This document shows positions 17,686 through 29,600 of a DNA stretch of 64,000 nt, piece after piece; the first letter of the stretch is position 1; each line of letters opens with the position of its first letter. The notes below the pieces were generated by a model. The model was not told where the DNA came from. It searched no databases and worked only from the letters and a program-made list of their open reading frames with translations. A program made the translations under genes and the position numbers. The stretch is taken from contig NZ_CP027229.1 in the NCBI RefSeq assembly GCF_002999135.1, positions 1,446,001 to 1,510,000 of the forward strand, given 5' to 3'. The DNA is from Capnocytophaga sp. oral taxon 878 (lineage in GTDB: Bacteria; Bacteroidota; Bacteroidia; Flavobacteriales; Flavobacteriaceae).

Positions 17686-20600
17686 TTATCTTTTAAGATA
17701 TAACCAACCTACTTTAGTTTGTTTTTGCTGTTGTTGGTCTGCATACTCTATAACATAATAGTAAGTACCTTGAGGCAGTTTCTCAGGCTGTTCGATGGTT
17801 ACACGTCCATTAGAGATGCCTCTAAACACCTTAGTAACATTGTCATAACCTTCAACTTCAAAGACTTTCACACCCCAACGGTTGTAGATACGAACCACAT
17901 TATTAGGATAACGCTCAATTCCTCCAATATGGAAATGATCATTTTTGCCATCACCATCTACCGACATACCATTGTAAGGCACTATACTGTTCAACACATC
18001 GATAGTAACCGTTGCTGAAGCACAACCATCCATGTTGCAAAGCTCATACACAAAGGTATCAGTGCCCTCAAAATTAGTATTCGGACGATATTCAATAGAG
18101 CCGTCTACATTCACAACTACTGTACCGTTGGCAGGGTTTGTTACCACATTAGGAGTGGTTGCTCCGTTAGGGGTATCGTTGCCAAGTACATTCACCACTA
18201 CTGGGGTATTCATTGAAGTTGTTGAACGATCATCTACCGCTATTGGCAATACTGGGGTAGTACTTGTAGCTATACTACTTACCACTACTACAACACTTGC
18301 AGTGCTACATACCGTTGGACTTGCTACCGCACATATTGTATAGCTTATCGTATGTATACCCGCAGGGGTATTTGGCGCTACATCAATTGTTCCGTTAGGG
18401 TTCAAAGTGAAGCCGGTAGGAGTTGTTGTATTCCAAGTAAGGGTTACAGAACTGATACTTGGATTTGGTACCCCATTAAGTTTATCGTTAGTCAATACAC
18501 TTGGCGTAGTGCCACCCGTTGTGCTGATGATAGTGGTTACACCATCATTCACTGCTTCGATAGTTGTTGGTGTAGTGGTGCTTGTAGTTGTCGCACTTAC
18601 CACTACTACAATACTTGCAGTACTACATACTGTAGGACTTGCTACTGCACATATTGTATAGCTTATTGTATGTGTGCCCGCAGGGGTATTTGGTGCTACA
18701 CTGATAGTTCCGTTAGGGTTCAAAGTGAAGCCCGTTGGAGTTGCTGTATTCCAAGTAAGGGTTACAGAACTGATACTTGGATTTGGCACACCGTTCAATT
18801 TATCATTAGTCAATACACTCGGCGTAGTACCACCCGTTGTACTGGTGATAGTGGTTACACCATCATTTACTGCTTCGATAGTTGTTGGTGTAGTGGTGCT
18901 TGTAGTTGTGGCACTTACCACTACTACAATACTTGCAGTACTACATACTGTAGGACTTGCTACTGCACAAATCGTGTAGCTTATCGTATGAATACCCGCA
19001 GGGGTGTTGGGTGCTACATCAATTGTTCCATTAGGATTCAAAGTGAAGCCTGTAGGAGTTGCTGTACTCCAAGTGAGTGTTACTGAACTGATACTTGGGT
19101 TTGGTACACCATTGAGTTTATCGTTGGTAAGAACACTTGGCGTAGTGCCTCCTGTAGTACTAGTGATAGTGGTTACACCATCGTTTACAGCTTCGATAGT
19201 TGTTGGTGTAGTAGTGCTTGTAGTCGTGCCACTTACCGTTACTACGATGCTCGCTGTGCTACATACCGTAGGACTTGCTACCGCGCATATCGTGTAGCTT
19301 ATCGTATGCGTACCCGCAGGGGTATTTGGTGCTACATCAATTGTTCCATTAGGATTCAAAGTGAAGCCTGTAGGAGTTGCTGTATTCCAAGTAAGTGTTA
19401 TAGAGCTAATACTTGGGTTTGGTACGCCATTGAGTTTATCGTTAGTCAATACACTTGGCGTAGTACCACCCGTTGTGCTGGTGATAGTGGTTACACCATC
19501 ATTTACTGCTTCGATAGTTGTTGGTGTAGTGGTGCTTGTAGTCGTACCACTTACCGTTACTACGATGCTCGCTGTGCTACATACCGTAGGACTTGCTACT
19601 GCGCATATCGTGTAGCTTATCGTATGTGTACCCGCAGGGGTATTTGGCGCTACCGTAATCGTTCCGTTAGGGTTCAAGGTGAAGCCTGTAGGAGTTGCGG
19701 TATTCCAAGTAAGTGTTACAGAGCTGATACTTGGGTTCGGAACTCCATTGAGTTTATCATTAGTCAATACACTTGGCGTAGTGCCTCCTGTGGTACTAGT
19801 GATAGTGGTTACACCATCGTTCACCGCTTCGATAGTTGTTGGTGTAGTGGTGCTTGTAGTCGTACCACTTACCGTTACTACGATGCTCGCTGTGCTACAT
19901 ACCGTAGGACTTGCTACTGCACATATCGTGTAGCTTATCGTATGTGTACCCGCAGGGGTATTTGGCGCTACCGTAATCGTTCCGTTAGGGTTCAAAGTGA
20001 AGCCTGTAGGAGTTGCTGTATTCCAAGTGAGTGTTACTGAACTGATACTTGGGTTCGGTACGCCATTGAGTTTATCGTTAGTCAATACACTTGGCGTAGT
20101 GCCTCCTGTGGTACTAGTGATAGTGGTTACACCATCGTTCACTGCTTCGATAGTTGTTGGTGTTGCCACAGTAGGAACAAACACTTTTACGATGGCTGTG
20201 GCGGTTGCACAATTATTAGGGTTCAAACGCTCACAGATGCTATATACTATCTCATAAGTACCCGATTTAGTTCCCGAAGGAACTGTTACTTTACCATTGG
20301 TCAAGTCGATGCTTGGCGTTTTAGTCGCTCCTACTACATCAGTGGTGGTGGTTACTACCATAAGGATTACATCGGTAGTGGTTGGCGTTTTAGTGCCGAG
20401 TTTGTCGTTGTCTAATACCGTTCCAGTGGTAGTTGTCGTGCTAGTACCATTGGTTACAGTGTAAGTATCAGCTTTAGCAACAATTGGCGTACTGCCTACT
20501 TTTACAGTGGCGGTAGCTGTTGTGCAGTTATCAGGGTTCAAACGCTCACAGATGCTATACACTATCTCATAAGTCCCCGATTTAGTACCTGAAGGCACTG

Positions 20601-23600
20601 TTACAGTACCATTGTTGTTTAATGTAGGCGTTTTAGTCGCTCCTACTACATCAGTGGTAGTAGTTACTACCGTAAGGATCGCATCAGTAGTTGTTGCCGT
20701 TTTAGTGCCTAATTTATCGTTGTCTAATACAGTGCCAGTAGTCGTTGTGGTGCTAGTACCATTGGTTATTGTATAGGTATCAGCTTTGGCAACAATTGGC
20801 GTACTGCCTACTTTTACAGTGGCGGTAGCTGTTGTGCAGTTATCAGGGTTCAAACGCTCACAGATGCTATACACTATCTCATAAGTCCCCGATTTAGTAC
20901 CTGAAGGCACTGTTACAGTACCATTGTTGTTTAATGTAGGCGTTTTAGTCGCTCCTACTACATCAGTGGTAGTAGTTACTACCGTAAGGATCACATCAGT
21001 AGTTGTTGGCGTTTTAGTGCCTAATTTATCGTTGTCTAATATCGTACCGGTAGTCGTTGTGGTGCTAGTACCATTGGTTACAGTGTAAGTATCTGGTTTA
21101 GCAACAATTGGTGTACTGCCTACTTTTACAGTCGCTGTGGTTGTAGCACAGTTGTCAGGATTCAAACGCTCGCAGATGCTATATACTATCTCGTAAGTAC
21201 CCGATTTAGTGCCCGAAGGTACAGTAACAGTACCATCGTTGTTTAAAGTAGGCGTTTTAGTCGCTCCTACTACATCAGTGGTGGTGGTTACTACCGTAAG
21301 GATCGCATCAGTAGTTGTTGCCGTTTTAGTGCCTAATTTATCGTTGTCTAATACAGTGCCAGTAGTCGTTGTGGTGCTAGTACCATTGGTTATTGTATAG
21401 GTATCAGCTTTGGCAACAATTGGCGTACTGCCTACTTTTACAGTGGCTGTGGCGGTTGCACAGTTATCAGGGTTCAAACGCTCACAGATGCTATACACTA
21501 TCTCATAAGTACCTGATTTAGTGCCCGAAGGTACAGTAACAGTACCATCGTTGTTGAGTGTAGGTGTTTTAGTAGCGCCTACTACATCGGTGGTAGTGGT
21601 TACTACCGTAAGGATTACATCAGTAGTGGTTGGCGTTTTAGTACCTAATTTATCGTTGTCTAATACCGTTCCAGTGGTAGTAGTGGTGCTAGTGCCATTG
21701 GTTACAGTGTAAGTATCCGCTTTGGCAACAATTGGCATACTACCTACTTTTACAGTGGCGGTAGCGGTTGCACAGTTATCAGGGTTCAAACGCTCGCAGA
21801 TGCTGTATACTATCTCGTAAGTACCTGATTTAGTACCCGAAGGAACAGTAATAGTACCATCGTTGTTTAAAGTAGGTGTTTTAGTAGCGCCTACTACATC
21901 AGTGGTGGTGGTTACTACCATAAGGATTACATCGGTAGTGGTTGGCGTTTTAGTGCCGAGTTTGTCGTTGTCTAATACCGTTCCAGTGGTAGTTGTCGTG
22001 CTAGTACCATTGGTTACAGTGTAAGTATCAGCTTTAGCAACAATTGGCGTACTGCCTACTTTTACAGTGGCGGTAGCTGTTGTGCAGTTATCAGGGTTCA
22101 AACGCTCACAGATGCTATACACTATCTCATAAGTCCCCGATTTAGTACCTGAAGGCACTGTTACAGTACCATTGTTGTTTAATGTAGGCGTTTTAGTCGC
22201 TCCTACTACATCAGTGGTAGTAGTTACTACCGTAAGGATCGCATCAGTAGTTGTTGCCGTTTTAGTGCCTAATTTATCGTTGTCTAATACAGTGCCAGTA
22301 GTCGTTGTGGTGCTAGTACCATTGGTTATTGTATAGGTATCAGCTTTGGCAACAATTGGCGTACTGCCTACTTTTACAGTGGCGGTAGCTGTTGTGCAGT
22401 TATCAGGGTTCAAACGCTCACAGATGCTATACACTATCTCATAAGTCCCCGATTTAGTACCTGAAGGCACTGTTACAGTACCATTGTTGTTTAATGTAGG
22501 CGTTTTAGTCGCTCCTACTACATCAGTGGTAGTAGTTACTACCGTAAGGATCACATCAGTAGTTGTTGGCGTTTTAGTGCCTAATTTATCGTTGTCTAAT
22601 ATCGTACCGGTAGTCGTTGTGGTGCTAGTACCATTGGTTACAGTGTAAGTATCAGCTTTAGCAACTATTGGCGTACTATTTACTTTGATGACACTTGTTT
22701 TAGTTACTGTATTTCCTTGAGGGTCTTTTCCTACAAAGGTTACTGTTACTACTGATGTGTTGCACCAGTTCGTTGGTTTTACAGCTGCAAAATCATGAGT
22801 AAGCGTTGCTGTACCACAAGTATCGGTAACTGTAGCCTGACCAAGCCAGTTGTTTACTGTCGCATCAATATTAGCAGCTGTACAAGTTACCGTTAAAGTT
22901 GCTGGCACTGTTAAACTTACCGTATTGCTAATGGTAACTGCCACGGCTACTTTATCTGTTTCGCAAGTAGCATTGAAACGACTTACGGTATAAGCATCAG
23001 TAGTGGTAAGCGCTTCATTGTTATTGGTTACCAAAGTGCCGTTTTTATAAACTCTTACGGTAGCGGTATCAGTTGCTACTTTGGCTTTCAATTCGGCTAC
23101 TGTAGCAGCAGCACAGAAAGTATAGGTTTTTCCGTTAGCAGGTTTTTCTAAAATATCAATTAGCAATTCGCGCCACATCGATTGAGTAGGACAAGAAGCG
23201 TCAGTGAGTTTTAACCAACGTGTATTTTGTCCGGTTGAGAAAGTCCCTAAGTTGGTAAAGGTTACAGTAGTTCCTTTAGTAGCGGTTTTAGTCTCGATAA
23301 CTGTACCTGTTTTGGTAGCATAAAGCTCATAAGTATAGTTATTTGCATCGTTGATACCATTCACTGCTTTCACTACTATTTTGCCAGTGCCTCCTTCACA
23401 TTTGTAGCCTACATAAGTAGAACGGTCTATATTCAGTAATACATCATCTACACTAATCGTAAAGGTGCGTACACAAGCCGTAGGTGAGTTAGCTATATAG
23501 TTATAGATTTCTCTTTCATCTTCGGCGTAAGCAAAGGTATACAACCCTGTAGAATTCTCATTGCGAGGCAAAGTGAAATAAGTGTCCAAAGTAGCGGCGT

Positions 23601-26600
23601 TATCCCTGCTATAGATAACTCTTTGGTAGGTATTACCTGCATAAGTAGCTGGCTGTTGAGGGGTAGTAGAAATATCGGCGGCATTTACACCCGCAGGTAT
23701 TTTCACTAACCATACATACAAGTTCTGATTTTGGTTGTTTTTCTTCAACCAATCTTGTGCTGTATTCCCTTTGAAAGGATATACCTTTACTCCCGTACAA
23801 GCAACTTCTTTTTCAGGAGTAAGTGGTTTTTCGCTGTACTGAGGGTGTTCGATTGTTAGTAAATTTGCTTTTTTTCGTCTGCCATTTTCTACATAGTATG
23901 TTTGTCCGCAAGGGTCTTCGATCTTGATTTTGTAATCACCCTCAGGGAGAGACGAGAAGCCCGCAGCATTTTGTACATTAAGAGTAGAAAGCAGATTGTA
24001 GGAGCTTGCATCTCTTGTGATGGTATAGCTTTCGCCCACTTTCAGTTTGTTAGGCTCATTGGCATAGCCTGCTGGAGCACTCTCCAAGGTTACTTTATAG
24101 CCTTTGAGCGACAACAACACTCCATTTTCATCACGCAAGAAGCCTTGTATATACATCTCTGTTCTTTCGGGGTGACCGAAACATCTCTTTATCTCTGCAT
24201 ATTGCCCATCGGGTCTATAGGCAGCTTTCGCCTGATTGAAACTGCGCGCTATTGTGGTTACCGATTGTGTATCGGGGGCTGCCGCTTTCACCGTTACGCT
24301 GTATTTCTCATTAGGGTTGATAGGATTACCATTGAGGTTTGTGATATCAATAATAGCATTTGCAACATTGGTACTACCTGAAGCTACCACTTGTCCTGCC
24401 TCATTTTTCACCTCGTAAGTAATAGGTTTACAAACTATCACGGTTCTATCTAACGAAATCTTAATCGTAGGCGCAGTACAACTACCGCCGTAAGCCATCT
24501 TCATTGTAAGCATACGCGTATCGCCAAATTCAATAGGCGCTGATACCCCACAAGAAGGTTGTCCTTTGATGCGGAAGTAGAACTTAGGTTTTTTATTAGC
24601 AATAGCCAAATCGGCATAGTTTCTACCAAAGGCAGCCAAATCGTAATAAATCACTTTAGGCTGACTGCTGGTGATACCCGCTGGCAATGAATACACTTCA
24701 CGCCAATAGCTATCAGGAATTTGAGATGCGTTAGTCCAGCCTTTGTCGGTCATATCTTGTTGAGATACGGCTGTATATTCAAAGAACTGTTTAGCAATCG
24801 CTTCATTTTGGAAATACGCATTGATGTCGATACCTCCTGCACGAGCCTGAGAGTTTCTCAAATTGGCATAATTACAATCATTGATATCAACATAAGGTCC
24901 TGCATCGAAGTTATCGCGTATAGGGAAATTACTTGTTAATTCGGTAATTGTTTGTCCTATCTCTTGTGAAACTCCACATTTTACGAGTCTTGCTTTATAC
25001 GTTCCCTTAGGGATATTATTTTGGGTAAGCCATACAAAAGGAACATTGCCTTCCTTGTTGTCTTTGGTAATAGTAAAGGTGCGCGATCCTGTATAGCCCG
25101 CAGGCACCTCTGTAAGTTCTACCACATAACTTTGTCCAGCAACAGCATTTTGCACTTGAAATCGCAACTGACCTGAAGGTACACATTTGAGTGTTTTAGA
25201 GAAAGGTGTAGAGAAAACAAGCGTTTCATTCCCTGAAGTGCCTTGTGTTACTGCCACGGCTACTCTATCGCTCTCACAAGTTCCATTTTTCTGCGCTACA
25301 TAATAAGTGGTACCCGCTACCAAAGGTGTTGTTTTTACCAAAGGTGTTACATCAGTAGCTGTAGCATACCATACGATGTTAGCGCCTTGCGGTTGCAAAG
25401 AGGCTATGGTTTGGTTTGTGCCTGAACATAAAGTGTGGGTGGTTTGGGTTACGGTAGGAGGAGCTATTTCCTGAACTTTTACATCTACTATAGGGCTATT
25501 TACCGTTTTACAATCGTTCTTAACCTCTACAAAGTAATAACGAGTGCCTGCATCAGCAGTAGAAGGGGTATAAGTATTACCAGTAGCCCCCGCTATAGCA
25601 GTAGCTCCTGCCTGATTATTTGTTGTATTTGTATACCACTGATAAGCAAAAGGTTCAGAGCCAGACGCTTGTACTGTAAGAGGAGTTGCTTGTGCTCCTT
25701 TACAATAAGTAGCTCGTCGAGAATATTGATAAATCGTTGGTTGCGATTTTACTTCTACTCTTGCTATTGTAGAAGTAGCTACCCCACAATCACTGGTTAC
25801 GACTACTAAATAAGAATTTGTTGATTGCCAACCCGATAATACAAGCGTGTTACTAGTTTTTCCTGAAAGGATTTTAGGAGTATTATTTGATATATAGTAC
25901 CACTGATATTTTATTGTTCCTATACCTATAGCCTCTACTTTTAGAGTGACAGAAGTACCTGGACAATAGATTGTAGACACTGGTTGCAATGTAATAACAG
26001 TAGGGGTCTGTACCTCAGCACGTGCAGCAGTGGTGGTATATACAGTCCCACAAGCCCCTTGTACTGTAGCGTAATAATATCTCACCCCAATGGTGTGTAT
26101 AGGAGGGACAAAAGCATCGTACACTTCACCTGCAATAGCTGTACCTCCCACATTGCTATTGTTAGTACCATTGTCGTACCACTGATAACGCAAATTATCA
26201 CCTGTAGCTACCACACGCATCGCATTGGCAGTAGGCTCTAAGTGGCAAAGTTTTAGATTGGCAGGTTGGGTAACAATAGCAGTAGGCGTTTGTACTTCTA
26301 TTTTAGCAGCTGTAGAGGTTGCTATTCCGCAATCACTGCTCACCACTGCATAATAATAAGTAGTAGTAACCACTGAGATAAGTGGCGTATAAGTAGCTTG
26401 AGTAGCTCCTGAGAGCAAAATACCTCCTTCGTTGCTATTGTGTTGCTGTTGATACCATTGATAATGCAAAGTACCTACTCCTGTAGCTGTTACACTCAAC
26501 GGGGTAGCCGTTGCATTTTGGCAATAGGTCGCTCCTACTGGTGAGTTCACTATAACAGTAGCACTCTGTACAGTTACTTTAGCTAAAGCACTATCGGTTG

Positions 26601-29600
26601 TACAACCGTTGTTGAATATTCTCACAAAATAGTATTCTTCCCCGCTTTTGGCGGTAGACGGCGTATAGGTATCCCCCGTTTCTCCTGCCAAAAGACGTGC
26701 TCCAACGATACTATTCGTTGTATTTTGATACCATTGGTATCTGAGGTTAGTTCCCATAGTAACTACCTTAAGCGGACTTGCGACTGCTTCCTTACAATAG
26801 GTCGCACTTGCAGGTTGCCCTGTGATATGAATAGAATTGTTGAGTGTAAGGGTTGCTGTGGTAGAGGTTTTAGTAATAGCAATATTGCACAACATAGCGG
26901 TATTAGTATAAGTATATACCACTCTGTAAAGATTGTTGTGTTGTGCATCGGTTAAAGCACTGAGGGTAAGGGTAGCCACTCCTTGAGAAGTAGTATCTTT
27001 AGCTCCTGCTATATCAGCAAAAGTAGCTCCGTTATCAGTAGATGACTGCCACTGATATGTAATATCTCCTGCATAAGGAGATTTGAGTGCTGCTTTAGAA
27101 GTAAAAGTAGCTTCTCCGCCCTCACAAGCTTGTTGCGGTTGAGGGGCTTGCTCTATATTCAAAATAGTATCTTCCAACACTGAAGTTGGACAGATTTCCA
27201 CAAAGAAACCATAGCCATTAGAGCCTGCAAGGTCTTCTACTACCAATTCAGTAAAGGCACCATTATTAGGAGCGGTTACTTTTACAGCTACATCGTTTAC
27301 AACGCCATTCGCTGAAGTAATCACTGATCCGTTAAAGTAAGCGTTCCTTTTGCAGTCATACGCTTTACTTAGTATTGCATTGCCACAATTGAGGCTTATC
27401 TTAGCTTTGTCTATTCCATTGGGGGTATTTCCCATTAAGAGTAGCCATACAGTAGCACTCTTCACAGGCTTAGCAAAAGTATAGGTAAGTTTGGTATTAT
27501 CTCCTGACTTTAACCAAGCATAATTAGCCACATACGATGATTGACAGTGAGCTCCATAAGCAGGACTGAAAAGAGCATTCCCTGTAAAACTACGCTTCAC
27601 CCCTACCCCATTGAGGGTTGTCTCGGCATTGTCGGTAACAGCAAACTGAGGTGCTGGTGGTACCCCACACTCACCCACTGCTGGTATAGTGGCAGTAGTG
27701 TGAAGGGTTACAGAGCAAGAACCATAGCTCAGCTCTGTAATTTCTATAGTTGTAGTATCGGTAACAGTATGTGAGAAAGCTAATCTCCCATCGGGATTGA
27801 TCGTTTTTCTCTCTATTGCTCCTCCATTAATGCGATAGCTTATAATAGCTCTGGGAACAGAAACGACCGTATAGGTAACCGAATTATTTCTACCCTTCTC
27901 TATAACAGCAGGGTATGTGGTTAGGCTTTTTAGTATCAGTGAAGGATATACAGTCACTTTCTTGCGTTCACTCTCACAAGTACCATCTACTTGTGCTGCA
28001 TAATAATCTCCTTCTACAAGAGGCTCATTGGGTGAAAGCGCGATCCCTTCTGTAGCTTCTCTATACCAGCGGATATCTCCTCCTTTGGTTTCTAAATTGG
28101 CAACGGTAAGACTATTGTTCCCACAGAATACTTGCAATTCTTTTACATCAGGTTTTTGTGGAGTAAAATGTACTTGAAGCGGTGCTTTTTCACTCATACA
28201 TTTCCCTGCCTCCTGAAGAGTGTAGTAACAAAGCCAACTGGTACTGATAGGCTCATTATCACTCACACGTTCGTAATATCTATTACCATTCTTGTTATAT
28301 ATACGCGCATTATTGCCTAACAAAGCTTTCACCTGACCTACTGTAGGTCGGGTAGTGCCACACAAGTCGATTCCTCTCTCGGCAATAGGGGTTACATTAT
28401 CAGTAGCTTTATTGATAACTACCATTGTTCTATAGCTGGGGCATTTACCTGTTTCTTGTGTGGTATAATAGTAGTATGCAGCAGCTATTGACCAATCTAT
28501 AGGGGCATTATCAGTTTGCAACACTCCTGCTGCGTATATTTTCACTTGGCTACCGCTAATCAGTGCTTTAAGGTCGGCTATGGTAGCGTTCTCACACAAA
28601 CTCACATTCAAAGTTTGAGCGGCGGTCTTTTCTTTTTCTGTAAAGAGCACCGAGTAGTGTGCCGAAGGACATTTACCCGCTTCTTCTATTGAGAAGGTAG
28701 TATATGAGTTGTTTAACAATATTTCATCAGCTCCTCTGTCATACTCTCTATTCTGATAGTTATAAACTTTGATACCATTGGCGATAGCATTGGGGTAAAG
28801 CTCTCTAAGGGCTGCTTTTATCTCATCAATAGTTACCACTGGAGCTCTATAACTATTGCCATAAGAAGTACATATTGCTAAAGTTTGTGCCGACGCCTGA
28901 GTTATTGAGCGCACTCCAAGGTTTATAGTGGCAGGTTGCGACTCACATACCCCTATTTTTTGGGTATAGGTAATGCCCGTATAGGTAGTAAACTCAAAGT
29001 TGTTGTTGAGGGCGAAGCCTCCTTGATAAATATTGATATTATTAAAGTTTGTAGGATCTATCAGTTTTTTAAGTTCTTCTACATTTAGAGCGCAAGCCGC
29101 AGTAAAGGTTTTAGTAGCAGGGGCATTGGTATTGAGCTGATGTACTGTTATAGTTACCACACCACTATTGCAGTAATAAGCTTTTGCAAGTCGCAAATAG
29201 AGTTGCTTTTGGCTATCGGCTGGTAATGTACCTATAGAAGTTGTTCCTATAATAGGGTTAATTTCGTTTTGAGCATCTTCTAAAGAGTTATACCACACAA
29301 ATTCAGGAGCATTAGCTCTGAGTTCTGATTTACTTTTCTGTAAAATAAGTTGCTTGATATCGTTATAGGTTGAAGCACTACAAATAGTTACATCGGTATG
29401 TACATACTTGTCGAAATCAAAAATCTTGCTTACCTCCAAAGTTGCTTCTGTTTGAGTGAGCACCTCGCCACAAGCATTTTCTAAACGGTAGACAAAGGTG
29501 TTCTTTCTGAGGAAATCAGAGGTAAACACATTCACACTGCCATCTTCTGGTACAGTTATCACGCCATTTTTATCTACAATACGTTTGGTGATTTGTGTAT

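Noticed and set aside
18352..20257. Long plus-strand ORFs (up to 244 codons) antisense to the 318-bp repeats
   Set aside because: They repeat with the array, have low-complexity Cys/Tyr/Arg or Val/Leu composition, no promoter, and exist because the Thr/Ser-rich sense strand lacks stop complements.
21209..21712. 63-codon plus-strand ORFs in the 312-bp repeats
   Set aside because: Antisense shadows of the giant gene, with identical copies in consecutive units and no independent signal.
18240..22680. CRISPR array
   Set aside because: Units are 312-318 bp, coding and in frame, with no short repeats separated by unique spacers. No cas genes.
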